A DNA stretch of 64,000 nucleotides, from NCBI RefSeq assembly GCF_900111235.1, contig NZ_FOJI01000002.1, positions 124,001-188,000 of the forward strand. The letters are read 5' to 3'. A program made the translations under genes and the position numbers. Every line of letters starts with the position of its first letter. The first letter of the stretch is position 1. The notes beneath the pieces are model-generated. The model had not been told where the DNA came from. It did no database searches and saw only the letters and a list, made by a program, of their open reading frames with translations. Shown piece after piece: positions 26,904-36,168 of the stretch. The DNA is from [Clostridium] fimetarium (lineage in GTDB: Bacteria; Bacillota; Clostridia; Lachnospirales; Lachnospiraceae).

Positions 26904-27109
26904 AATTATTACTTTGCATTTGCTGAATTGATTCCTCGTATTAAGTTACTAATGTATTGATTTTGTGCTAAAGGCAAAGATAAAAAGTTCTAAACTCCTC
27001 ACTTCGTTCGTCAGACAGTAGAACTTTTTATCTTAACGCACAAAATAAATACATAAGTAACTTTAAATACTCGTCAAAACGATTCAGCAAAAGCAAAGTG
27101 ATAATTTTA
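26901..27109. repeat. Giant hairpin element, family B copy 2
   Basis: This 209-bp imperfect palindrome begins at the stop codon of the SbcC-like gene. The outer arms (AATTATTACTTTGCATTTGC on the left, matched by 27083-27109 on the right) pair over about 27 bp with one G-T and one A-A mismatch. The inner stem GATAAAAAGTTCT/AGAACTTTTTATC and the flanking GTTACTAATGTATT..GTGC arms are shared with copy 1. The tip CTCACTTCGTTCG (26998-27010) is inverted relative to copy 1. Outer arm sequence differs from copy 1 but is complementary within the copy. Confidence 0.85.
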
Positions 27110-27150
27110 CTAGTAGTGCTTTATTAAAATAATGGAAATATGGGTGGGTT

Positions 27151-27558
27151 ATGAAAAGGCGAGAAGATAAGATATTGGCTTATTTTGATATGTGGCTTTC
27201 GAAAGATATTTCTGGAATCGAAGGGATATTTGAAGAGAATGTTTTATATAGTGAAAGTTATGGTCCAGAATATCATGGACTGGATCAGGTAAAAAAATGG
27301 TTCGCGAATTGGTGTATACACGCAACTGTGTTAGAATGGAATGTGAAGCAATTTATTAGTCAAGATAAAGTGACCGTTGCGGAATGGTATTTTGAATGTA
27401 ATTATGATGGGGTGATTTATGGATTTGACGGCGCTTCGATAATTGAATTTAATGAAAATGAAAAAATCTCTAGTATAAAAGAATTTAAATCAAAACAAGA
27501 ACACAATTCTCCATATACAAAAGTGCAAGATAGTGCAGTATTAAATAAAAAAGTTTGA
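27151..27558 (+). CDS. SnoaL/NTF2-like fold protein
   Basis: This 135-residue cytoplasmic protein matches the small NTF2/SnoaL-like cone fold: an N-terminal helix (ILAYFDMWLSKDISGIEGIFEENVLY), a GLDQVKKWFANW segment and a curved sheet (VAEWYFECNYDGVIYGFDGASIIEF). Members are enzymes or ligand-binding proteins with varied roles, so no substrate is proposed. The ATG follows GGGTGGG. It precedes a tandem-repeat tract and a class A PBP gene. Confidence 0.8.
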   Translation: MKRREDKILAYFDMWLSKDISGIEGIFEENVLYSESYGPEYHGLDQVKKWFANWCIHATVLEWNVKQFISQDKVTVAEWYFECNYDGVIYGFDGASIIEFNENEKISSIKEFKSKQEHNSPYTKVQDSAVLNKKV

Positions 27559-27572
27559 GATAGTGCAGTATC

Positions 27573-27627
27573 AAAGAAAGACAAAAGAAAGACAAAAGAA
27601 AGACAAAAGAAAGACAAAAGAAAGACG
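27573..27627. repeat. 11-bp tandem repeat, five units
   Basis: The unit AAAGAAAGACA is repeated five times without interruption and its last base runs into the first in-frame GTG of the PBP gene. Just upstream GATAGTGCAGTAT also occurs twice (27528 and 27559). The tract is all purine apart from one C per unit on this strand. Confidence 0.9.
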
Positions 27628-27635
27628 TGAAGTTG

Positions 27636-29837
27636 ATGACCAAAAAGAAAAGAAGTAAGAAGAACAATACGAGAAAGAAAAAGATAATTAAATATATGGC
27701 GTTATCATTGGGGGTAGTCTTAATTGCAGGTCTTGCTATTTCGGCACCGATGATAGTGAAGGCTTTCAAGTTGGCAAAGGAGGCAAAAAGTGTGGTATCA
27801 GAAAGTTCATATAATACATTTAATGCTTCGCAGACAACTATGATTTATGATACCAATGGTGCTGAAATGGGTACAATGAGTAGTGTAAAAGATTTGGACT
27901 ATCTAGATTTTACAGATATCCCTACAGATGTAGTGAATGCTTTTGTTATAATGGAAGATCAAAAATTCTATAGTCATGGTGGAGTTGATTTGGTGGGAAT
28001 TGCGAGAGCTGTCGTTGCGAATCAGAAAAGTGATCACATTTCGCAGGGTGCAAGTACAATCACCCAACAATTAGCTCGAAATATTTTCTTGACGAGTGAG
28101 GTAACCTGGCAACGTAAAATAAAGGAAGCATTTATTGCGATAGAATTGGAAAAAAAGTATTCAAAAGATGAAATTTTAGAATTTTACTTAAACAATATTT
28201 ATTTTGCAAATGGATATTATGGTATTGAAGCAGCTTCTAAAGGTTACTTTAGCAAATCAGTTAGTGAACTTAGTTTATCAGAACAAGCATTTTTAGCAGC
28301 AATACCAAATAGTCCAACCAGATATAATCCAGTAGAGAATTATGATGCTACACTTGGACGACGTAATTTGGTACTCAAACAAATGAATGAAAACAATAAA
28401 ATCAATGATACTGATTATAATGTTGCATTGGAAGAAACGATTACGCTTAATCTGCAAGAAACAGCGAAAAATAATTATGTTGACACCTATGTTAGACGTT
28501 GTGCAACGGAATCAATGATGGCTACATATGGTTTTACATTTCGATATGATTTTAAGTCTGAAGAAGATTATAATACTTATAAAGATTCGTATGATTCAAA
28601 TTATGCCATATTACAAAAACGTTTATTTAATGGTGGATATAGCGTTTATACGTCAATAAATTTGACGGCACAAGAAGAACTTCAGAAGTCTATTGATGAT
28701 AATTTGGTAAAATTCTCATCTTTGAGCGGCGATGGAGTATTTGAAATGCAAGGAGCAGCAACTTGCGTTGATAATTCAACAGGAAATGTTATCGCAATAG
28801 TGGGTGGAAGAAGCCAGGAATTACCAGGATATACTCTAAATCGTGCATATCAAAGTTACAGACAACCTGGTAGCTCAATTAAGCCATTAAATGTATATAC
28901 ACCATATTTACAATTGGGAAATGATCCCAATACGGTTGTCGTAGATGAACCCATTGAGGGGGGACCTAAAAATGGAGATAATAAATATGATGGAAAGATG
29001 ACACTTAGAGATGCGGTTAGGGTTTCAAAAAATACAGTTGCTTGGAAAATATATGGTCAAATCACGCCTAGGTCAGGTTGTGAGTTTTTAATGAAAATGC
29101 AATTCAAGAAAATATATGTAGATAAAGATATTATAGCAGGTGCACTTGGTGGATTTACAGAGGGTGTTTCTACTGAAGAGATGGCAGGAGGATATGCTAC
29201 ATTAGCAAATGATGGAGTATATAGAAGAGCAACTTGTATCGTCACAATTAAAAGTTCAGATGGTAAGACAACGGTAGATGAAACACATAGAGAAAGTAAA
29301 GTGTATGACGTTAATTCCTCAAGAATGATGACTGATATGCTAAAAACAGTTGTCAAAAGCGGAACAGGAGTATTGGCAAATATTGATAATGCAATTGTTG
29401 CAGGTAAAACTGGCACCACTAATTCTAATAAGGATGCTTGGTTTGTAGGATACAGTAAATACTATACAACTAGCGTTTGGATTGGATATGATATGCCACA
29501 AGAAATGTCTAGTCCAGGACAATATACGTGTGCAATATGGAAACAATTTATGACTACATTACATACTAATTTACCAATTGTTGATTTTGGTTCATTTACG
29601 CTAAAAGAAAAGCAGAAGAAGTCCGAAGAAGTAGTAACACAAGCACCTGCACAAGAAAAAACAGTTAAAGATAATAAGAATGAAAAAAAAAAAGAAGTAG
29701 ATGAAGATTCAACGATAGAATCAACTAGTGCTACGAAAGCAACCGGAAAAATAGCAGAAACACAAAAAGCAACAATTCAATACGGAGATGCGGATTCAAC
29801 ACTTATCGGTGGAGATCAAGATGCAAAAATAAAATAA
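27636..29837 (+). CDS. Class A penicillin-binding protein (PBP1A-like)
   Basis: This bifunctional peptidoglycan synthase has a very basic N-terminus, a membrane anchor, a GT51 glycosyltransferase domain (MEDQKFYSHGGVD, QGASTITQQLARN, EIL.FYLNNIYF) and a transpeptidase domain. The transpeptidase active-site motifs are SSIK (in RQPGSSIKPL), SKN and KTGT (in AGKTGTTN). The C-terminal 70 residues are a Lys/Glu/Thr-rich tail without clear structure. Two starts are possible, GTG 27627 and ATG 27636; neither has a strong ribosome site because the 11-bp repeat occupies that place. Length (about 733) is normal. Confidence 0.94.
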   Translation: MTKKKRSKKNNTRKKKIIKYMALSLGVVLIAGLAISAPMIVKAFKLAKEAKSVVSESSYNTFNASQTTMIYDTNGAEMGTMSSVKDLDYLDFTDIPTDVVNAFVIMEDQKFYSHGGVDLVGIARAVVANQKSDHISQGASTITQQLARNIFLTSEVTWQRKIKEAFIAIELEKKYSKDEILEFYLNNIYFANGYYGIEAASKGYFSKSVSELSLSEQAFLAAIPNSPTRYNPVENYDATLGRRNLVLKQMNENNKINDTDYNVALEETITLNLQETAKNNYVDTYVRRCATESMMATYGFTFRYDFKSEEDYNTYKDSYDSNYAILQKRLFNGGYSVYTSINLTAQEELQKSIDDNLVKFSSLSGDGVFEMQGAATCVDNSTGNVIAIVGGRSQELPGYTLNRAYQSYRQPGSSIKPLNVYTPYLQLGNDPNTVVVDEPIEGGPKNGDNKYDGKMTLRDAVRVSKNTVAWKIYGQITPRSGCEFLMKMQFKKIYVDKDIIAGALGGFTEGVSTEEMAGGYATLANDGVYRRATCIVTIKSSDGKTTVDETHRESKVYDVNSSRMMTDMLKTVVKSGTGVLANIDNAIVAGKTGTTNSNKDAWFVGYSKYYTTSVWIGYDMPQEMSSPGQYTCAIWKQFMTTLHTNLPIVDFGSFTLKEKQKKSEEVVTQAPAQEKTVKDNKNEKKKEVDEDSTIESTSATKATGKIAETQKATIQYGDADSTLIGGDQDAKIK

Positions 29838-29910
29838 AAATTAACTTGATTACACATCAAAATTAAGGTAAAATTAAACTTAAATTTAATATAATTGGGG
29901 AGCCACTAAA

Positions 29911-30516
29911 GTGGCAGATGGGAATATATATATGAAGAATAATCATTTCTATGCAATGCTTTCAAGGATGAAGTTTATTAATCGTTGGGGGCTAATGCGT
30001 AATACAAAAAATGAAAATATATGTGAACATAGTTTAGAAGTGGCATTTATTGCACATGCACTTGGAATTATCAATAATCAGGAATTTAACGGGAATATTA
30101 ATGCAGAGAGACTCGCAATTCTTGGTATGTATCATGATGTGACTGAAATCGTAACAGGGGATATGCCAACACCAGTAAAATATTATAATCCAATCATTCG
30201 TAATGCATACAAAGAAGTTGAAAATGTTGCTAAGGATGCATTACTTAGTGGGCTTCCTGAAAAGATGAGAAAAGAATATGATTCTGTTTTAATGGAAAGC
30301 GCAGCAGAGGAAGACTTATGGAAGTATGTCAAGGCAGCTGATAAGATTTCAGCACTTGTAAAATGTATTGAAGAGAAGAGAATGGGAAATACAGACTTTG
30401 AAAAAGCTGAAATATCCATATTAAAGGTAATAGAAAATATGGACATGCCAGAAGTAAAGTATTTTATGGAGAATTTCATTCCAGCATATAAGTTAACGTT
30501 AGATGAATCAAATTAG
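29911..30516 (+). CDS. yfbR: HD-domain 5'-deoxynucleotidase, YfbR type
   Basis: This 201-residue phosphohydrolase removes phosphate from deoxynucleoside 5'-monophosphates. It shows the YfbR pattern FYAMLSRMKFINRWGLMRN, then ICEHSLEVAFIAHAL, YHDVTEIVTGDMPTPVKY and KAADKISALVKC, which carry the HD-fold metal ligands (H in EHS, HD in YHD, and D in ADK). The GTG at 29911 lies 8 bases after GGGGAG. It is followed closely by the DUF234-type ATPase gene. Confidence 0.9.
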   Translation: MADGNIYMKNNHFYAMLSRMKFINRWGLMRNTKNENICEHSLEVAFIAHALGIINNQEFNGNINAERLAILGMYHDVTEIVTGDMPTPVKYYNPIIRNAYKEVENVAKDALLSGLPEKMRKEYDSVLMESAAEEDLWKYVKAADKISALVKCIEEKRMGNTDFEKAEISILKVIENMDMPEVKYFMENFIPAYKLTLDESN

Positions 30517-30536
30517 GTATATGGGGGAGGAAGCTT

Positions 30537-31919
30537 ATGCTTTTCGGGAGAACGAATGAATTACAAAGTTTAGAGGATATGTATGTTGGTGACAAAAACT
30601 CATTTTCTATTCTTTATGGTCGCTCAAGTATTGGAAAGACTACATTATTGAAGGAATTTTGCAAAGATAAAGAATGTATATATTATTCAGCTCCACAAGC
30701 ATCTGAAAAAGAACAATTTCAAATAATGAAGAAAAATATTTCAAGACAACTGGGTATTGATCCAGACAGTGAAATGATAGCTACAAAGAATACATATAGT
30801 GAATTATTGTCTTTGATTGATAATATGAATAGCAGTGTGAAACTTCTTATTATCGAGGGATTCCCTAATATTGTTAAGAGTAATAAAGAATTCATTAGCG
30901 CTATTGCGTCAATTGTAAAGGGTGAAGAAATTGACAGTAAAACCATGATTATATGTACCAGTTCCTCAGTTAGCTGGATTGAAAACAGTTTGGTTTCATC
31001 AATCGGTACACATGCATATTCAATTAGTGCTTTTTTGAAACTTAAGGAGTTATCTTTTGTTGATACTGTTAGAATGTTTCCAAAGTATTCCGTGCCTGAT
31101 TGTCTTAGATTATATGCAATCACTGGAGGCGTACCAGGCTATATGTCAAAATTTAGTGACAGTGTTTCATTGAAAGATAATATTTGCACCCAAATCATTA
31201 AGATTGGGTCATCCCTTAGCAATGAAGGTTCCGAGTATATCAAAGAAGAACTAAGAGAGACAGCACTGTATAATACGATTTTGTTTTGTATTGCAAATGG
31301 TAAATATAAGTTAAATGAACTTCATGAACAAACAAATTTTGGGCGTGATAAAATAAGCGTGTATTTGAAGAACCTAATTGAGCGAGAAATTGTAGAAAAG
31401 ATATTTTCTTATGATACACAGGGATATGAACACACAAGAAAAGGTTTATATAGAATTAAAGCGGGTTTAGTAGAATTCTGGTTCAGATATATTTATGCAA
31501 ATGCTTCGGAACTCAATCTATGTGAACCTGAAGAATTTTATGATACATATATTAAGGATTCCTTGGATGAGTTTGCATCAGAAACATTTATTAAAGTTGG
31601 AACAGAGTTTATTGAACTTATGGATTCAATGGGAAGACTACAGATAAAAACGAGTAGAAGAGGTCGTTGGTGGGGCAAAAATGGTAATATTGATATAATT
31701 GCCTGCGACAATAAGAATCACTATGTAATTGGAAAATGTAACTGGCTAAGTGATGTGTTTACTTTTGAGATGTTTGAAGAGTTAATGTACAACGTAAGCC
31801 TTGCAAACATTGGCAAGGATTACATTTACTTATTTTCAAAAGGGACATTCGATGAGGAATTAACTAAATTTGCCGATGAAAATGATAATGTAACGCTTAT
31901 TGGAATTAATGATTTGTAA
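30537..31919 (+). CDS. Archaeal-type AAA ATPase with degenerate DUF234 domain
   Basis: This 460-residue protein has a P-loop ATPase domain (Walker A GRSSIGKTTLLKE near residue 30; LLIIEGFPN as Walker B). A winged-helix region (KLNELHEQTNFGRDKISVYLKNLIEREIVEKI) and a C-terminal DUF234 region (GRWWGKNGNIDIIACD...YVIGKCNW) follow. DUF234 normally looks like a PD-(D/E)XK nuclease with a GECKW-type motif; here the Glu is missing, so nuclease activity is doubtful. Role unknown. ATG 30537 follows GGGGGAGG. Confidence 0.85.
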   Translation: MLFGRTNELQSLEDMYVGDKNSFSILYGRSSIGKTTLLKEFCKDKECIYYSAPQASEKEQFQIMKKNISRQLGIDPDSEMIATKNTYSELLSLIDNMNSSVKLLIIEGFPNIVKSNKEFISAIASIVKGEEIDSKTMIICTSSSVSWIENSLVSSIGTHAYSISAFLKLKELSFVDTVRMFPKYSVPDCLRLYAITGGVPGYMSKFSDSVSLKDNICTQIIKIGSSLSNEGSEYIKEELRETALYNTILFCIANGKYKLNELHEQTNFGRDKISVYLKNLIEREIVEKIFSYDTQGYEHTRKGLYRIKAGLVEFWFRYIYANASELNLCEPEEFYDTYIKDSLDEFASETFIKVGTEFIELMDSMGRLQIKTSRRGRWWGKNGNIDIIACDNKNHYVIGKCNWLSDVFTFEMFEELMYNVSLANIGKDYIYLFSKGTFDEELTKFADENDNVTLIGINDL

Positions 31920-31937
31920 TTAATGAAGTGAAGAATT

Positions 31938-32032
31938 AAGTATAGAAAAGCAAGTAAAGAAGCAAGTAAAGAAGCAAGTAATGAAGCAAGTATAGAAGTA
32001 TAGAAGTATAGAAGTATAGAAGTATGTAAAGA
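31938..32032. repeat. Short tandem repeats AAGCAAGTAAAG and TATAGAAG
   Basis: Three to four units of about 12 bp (AAGCAAGTAAAG) are followed by about five units of 9 bp (TATAGAAG or TAGAAGTAT). The tract lies between the DUF234-type ATPase gene and topB and is purine-rich on the coding strand. Confidence 0.85.
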
Positions 32033-32087
32033 AGGATTACCCAGGAGAACTGGTTGTGAATAAGTATTAGAATTGGGAGAATGTTAA

Positions 32088-34157
32088 ATGGGAAAATCCG
32101 TTTTTATAGCCGAAAAACCTAGTGTCGCACAGGAATTTGCAAAGGCACTTAAAGTACATTTTGGCAGAAGAGATGGTTTTTTGGAAGCAGATGATTATAT
32201 TGTTACTTGGTGTGTTGGACATCTGGTAACAATGAGCTATCCAGAATGCTATGATACAAGATTGAAAAGGTGGAGCCTTGAAACGCTACCATTTCTTCCA
32301 AAAGAGTTTAAATATGAAGTGATTCCAGCGGTTTCTAAGCAATTTGGAATCGTAAAATCGATTCTTACAAGAGATGATGTAGAAACAATATATGTATGTA
32401 CGGATTCTGGACGTGAGGGAGAATATATATATAGATTAGTAGAACAGATGGCTGGCGTAACAGGTAAGAAAAGAAAAAGAGTCTGGATTGATTCTCAGAC
32501 AGAAGAAGAGATTTTAAAAGGAATTCATAATGCAAAAGATTTATCAGAATATGATAATTTATCGGAGGCGGCTTATCTTAGAGCGAAGGAAGATTATCTT
32601 ATGGGAATTAATTTCTCAAGACTTCTGACTTTAAAATATGGAAGAAACATAGCAACTTATCTAAGAGCTGATAGAATTGTGTTGTCAGTAGGTCGTGTAA
32701 TGACTTGTGTACTTGGAATGGTTGTAAGAAGAGAAAGAGAAGTCAGAGAGTTTGTTAAAACACCTTTCTTTAGAGTGATTGCAGAGGTTGAAACTGGTGT
32801 TGAAAACTCAAAGAAGAAAGTAAATACAGAAGCACTAGCAAATACAGAAGCACCAGCAAATATAGAGAGCACTAATACAACAAGTACCACTCACACATTT
32901 GAGGCAGAATGGCGTGTTACAGACAAGAGTAAGTATTTCGAATCACCATTTCTTTATAAGGATAATGGCTTTAAAGAAAGAGAAAAAGCAAAAGAATTGA
33001 TAACCTATGTATCTGATCCCGAACCTGTGATTTCAACTTTGAATAGTATAGAGAAAAAGAAGGATGTTAAAAATCCTCCATTGTTATATAATCTAGCAGA
33101 ATTACAAAATGAATGTTCTAAGTTATTTAAGATTAGCCCAGATGAGACTTTGAAAATAATACAGGAACTTTATGAAAAGAAATTAGTTACATATCCAAGA
33201 ACTGATGCCAGAGTGCTAACAACAGCAGTATGTAAGGAAATTCATAAGAATATTGGCGGACTTAGAAATTATATTTTAGCAAAAGATTTCGCAAGTGAAA
33301 TACTCGAAAAAAACATGTATAAGAATATAGATAAAACGAAGTATTGTAATGATAAACAGGTTACAGACCATTATGCGATTATTCCGACAGGTCAAGGCTT
33401 TGGCGCACTGAATTCATTATCAGCGACCGCGTCTAAGGCTTATGAGATTATAGTAAGAAGATTTTTGAGCATATTTTATCCTGCAGCACAGTATCAAAAG
33501 ATCAGTTTAACAACAGCAGTGAAAGAAGAAAATTTCTTCGCATCATTTAAGGTGTTGGTGGATGAAGGATACCTGAAGGTTATCAATTACTCATTTACGA
33601 AGGTAAAAGAGGAAACAGAAGATAAGTGTGATGCAGAATTCTTTGAGATGATTAAGAAATTAAAAAAGGGTGATAAATTGCCTTTTAATAGTCTTACAAT
33701 CAAAGAAGGTGAGACATCACCACCGAAGCGTTATAGTTCTGGTTCAATCATTCTTGCAATGGAAAATGCCGGACAGCTGATTGAAGACGATGATCTTCGC
33801 GCCCAGATAAAAGGTAGTGGCATTGGAACCAGTGCTACAAGAGCGGAGATACTAAAAAAATTAGATAATAACAAATATATTGCAATAAACAAAAAAACGC
33901 AGATCATTATGCCAACACTTCTTGGAGAGATAATATTTGATGTGGTATATTCATCTATCAAACATTTACTCAATCCAGAATTGACGGCAAGCTGGGAAAA
34001 AGGACTGACTTACGTAGCAGAAGGTTCCATAACGTCTGAAGAATATATGGTTAAACTTGAGAACTTTGTTAGGATGAGAACAAGCGGTGTACTTAAATTA
34101 AATAACCAATCGCAACTAAATGGTATGTTTAATGAAGATTCTAAGTATTATAAATGA
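32088..34157 (+). CDS. topB: DNA topoisomerase III
   Basis: This type IA topoisomerase relaxes and decatenates DNA through a 5'-phosphotyrosine. The TOPRIM domain has FIAEKPSVAQEFAKAL and CTDSGREGEYIYRL, and the active-site tyrosine is in LVTYPRTDARVL. The GIGTSATRAEIL motif follows. Length 689 is normal for TopB without the extra C-terminal zinc domains. A low-complexity Asn/Thr-rich insert (about residues 244-264) interrupts the domain near the strand following FFRVIAEVE. The ATG follows GGGAGAATGTTAA. Confidence 0.93.
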   Translation: MGKSVFIAEKPSVAQEFAKALKVHFGRRDGFLEADDYIVTWCVGHLVTMSYPECYDTRLKRWSLETLPFLPKEFKYEVIPAVSKQFGIVKSILTRDDVETIYVCTDSGREGEYIYRLVEQMAGVTGKKRKRVWIDSQTEEEILKGIHNAKDLSEYDNLSEAAYLRAKEDYLMGINFSRLLTLKYGRNIATYLRADRIVLSVGRVMTCVLGMVVRREREVREFVKTPFFRVIAEVETGVENSKKKVNTEALANTEAPANIESTNTTSTTHTFEAEWRVTDKSKYFESPFLYKDNGFKEREKAKELITYVSDPEPVISTLNSIEKKKDVKNPPLLYNLAELQNECSKLFKISPDETLKIIQELYEKKLVTYPRTDARVLTTAVCKEIHKNIGGLRNYILAKDFASEILEKNMYKNIDKTKYCNDKQVTDHYAIIPTGQGFGALNSLSATASKAYEIIVRRFLSIFYPAAQYQKISLTTAVKEENFFASFKVLVDEGYLKVINYSFTKVKEETEDKCDAEFFEMIKKLKKGDKLPFNSLTIKEGETSPPKRYSSGSIILAMENAGQLIEDDDLRAQIKGSGIGTSATRAEILKKLDNNKYIAINKKTQIIMPTLLGEIIFDVVYSSIKHLLNPELTASWEKGLTYVAEGSITSEEYMVKLENFVRMRTSGVLKLNNQSQLNGMFNEDSKYYK

Positions 34158-34274
34158 TTTGCATTTAAAGAAATAAAAGAGTAAATTTAGTCTGGTTAGT
34201 AATTTAACTTGATAAATATAATATAATATAAATTTAAAGGGAAGGCCCCATGTTTGGGTGAGTGAATAAATTAT

Positions 34275-36095
34275 ATGTGTGGAGTTGTTGGATATGTCGG
34301 AAAAAAAGATTGTGCGACTGTACTGATAGAAGCATTATCAAAACTTGAATACAGAGGATATGATTCAGCAGGAATTGCTGTTTTTGAAAATGGTACGATT
34401 AGAGTTGAAAAGTCAAAAGGACGTTTGGCTAATCTTATAGAAAAAATGAAAATTGATGGGAAACCTGATGGACATTGTGGTATTGGACATACAAGATGGG
34501 CAACGCATGGTGAACCATCTGATATTAATTCTCATCCACATGGAAATAAAAGAGTAACAATCGTTCACAATGGAATAATCGAAAATTATAAGCAAATCAA
34601 GGATTTTCTTATATCAAAAGGTTATGAATTTGAAAGTGAAACAGATACTGAGACGGTAGCAAAGCTTTTAGATTATTATTATGTAGATGATCCAATTGAA
34701 ACAATTACAAAAGTGATTGCAGAAATTCAAGGTTCCTATGCACTTGGTATTATGTTCAAAGATTTTACTGATACAATCTTTGCAGTAAGAAAAGATAGCC
34801 CACTTATTGTAGGCGTTGGTAAGAATGAGAATTTCATTGCATCTGATGTTCCCGCAATCATTAAGTATACAAGAGATTATTATCTTCTTGAACCAGATGA
34901 AATTGCAGTTGTGAAAAAAGATGAAATAATAGTTTATGATATTCATAAAAATGTAATTGAGAAGGAACTACAGACGGCAACTTGGGATATTGATGCTGCT
35001 GAAAAAGGCGGATATGAGCATTTCATGTTAAAAGAAATACACGAACAACCCACTTCAGTGAAGACAACGCTTACTCCAAGGATTAGCAATGGAATGCCAG
35101 ATTTTTCAGCGGATGGTGTTGATTTTGATAAGCTTGCAACTTACAGAAAAATATTCGTTGTAGCATGTGGCACAGCAATGCATGCCGGACTTGTTGCCAA
35201 ATATATAATTGAGAAAATAGCGCGTGTTCCAGTTATTGTGGACATCGCTTCTGAATTTAGATACAGAGATCCACTGATAACAAAAGAGGATTTACTCATC
35301 GTGATTTCACAATCTGGTGAAACTGCAGATACACTTGCAGTTGTTCGTCTTGCAAAACAAGTTGGCGCAGCTACAATGGCCATAGTCAATGTGAAGGGTT
35401 CTTCAATCGCCAGGGAAGCAGATATGGTAATATATACACACGCAGGACCAGAGATTTCAGTTGCATCAACAAAGGCATATATGGTTCAGATCTCAGTGAT
35501 GTATTTATTGGCATTTGAAATAGCATATTCAAATGGAACAATTACAAAAGAACAGTGTAAGCAATATACGGCTGAATTACAGAATATACCAAGTGGAATT
35601 GAAGCAGCGATTGAACTTAAGAAGGAATGTCAATTTGTTGCATCAAAGCTAATGAATACGGAAAGTCTTCTTTATATAGGACGTGGATTAGATTATGCGT
35701 TGAGCATGGAAGGTTCTTTGAAATTAAAAGAAATTTCATATATTCATTCAGAATCATATGCAGCTGGAGAACTGAAACATGGAACAATTTCACTTGTAAC
35801 AGATCAGATGCCAGTGATTGCAATTGCAACGCAAACAGCACTAGTGGAAAAGACAATTAGCAATATTAAAGAAGTCAAAGCAAGAGGCGCTATGGTAATC
35901 CTAATATGTGGTCAGTCAATTGATGTTGGAGACGACGTAGCTGATTATATAATCAAGTTACCATTGGTTGATGATTTGATGATGCCAATGATTGCAGCAG
36001 TCCCAATGCAGTTGATTGCTTACTACACGGCAGTTCTTAAGGGCTGTGATGTTGATAAGCCTAGGAACCTTGCAAAGTCCGTAACGGTGGAGTAA
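34275..36095 (+). CDS. glmS: Glutamine:fructose-6-phosphate aminotransferase GlmS
   Basis: This enzyme makes glucosamine-6-phosphate, the entry point to UDP-GlcNAc and peptidoglycan. The protein begins MCGVVGYVG, so Cys2 becomes the N-terminal nucleophile of the class II glutaminase domain, with HTRWATHGEPSDINSHPH following. Two SIS isomerase domains follow (ACGTAMHAG, ISQSGETADTL, GRGLDYALSMEGSLKLKEISYIHSES), ending in the standard KPRNLAKSVTVE. Length 606 is typical. The upstream gap is only 117 bases and I see no recognisable glmS ribozyme core. A family A hairpin lies 74 bases after the stop. Confidence 0.97.
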   Translation: MCGVVGYVGKKDCATVLIEALSKLEYRGYDSAGIAVFENGTIRVEKSKGRLANLIEKMKIDGKPDGHCGIGHTRWATHGEPSDINSHPHGNKRVTIVHNGIIENYKQIKDFLISKGYEFESETDTETVAKLLDYYYVDDPIETITKVIAEIQGSYALGIMFKDFTDTIFAVRKDSPLIVGVGKNENFIASDVPAIIKYTRDYYLLEPDEIAVVKKDEIIVYDIHKNVIEKELQTATWDIDAAEKGGYEHFMLKEIHEQPTSVKTTLTPRISNGMPDFSADGVDFDKLATYRKIFVVACGTAMHAGLVAKYIIEKIARVPVIVDIASEFRYRDPLITKEDLLIVISQSGETADTLAVVRLAKQVGAATMAIVNVKGSSIAREADMVIYTHAGPEISVASTKAYMVQISVMYLLAFEIAYSNGTITKEQCKQYTAELQNIPSGIEAAIELKKECQFVASKLMNTESLLYIGRGLDYALSMEGSLKLKEISYIHSESYAAGELKHGTISLVTDQMPVIAIATQTALVEKTISNIKEVKARGAMVILICGQSIDVGDDVADYIIKLPLVDDLMMPMIAAVPMQLIAYYTAVLKGCDVDKPRNLAKSVTVE

Positions 36096-36168
36096 GGGGG
36101 AAAACTGCTATGAAGGGGCAAAGGGGTTGGCATTAATTTAAGGGCAGGGTGTTGAACGAGAGGTGTGA

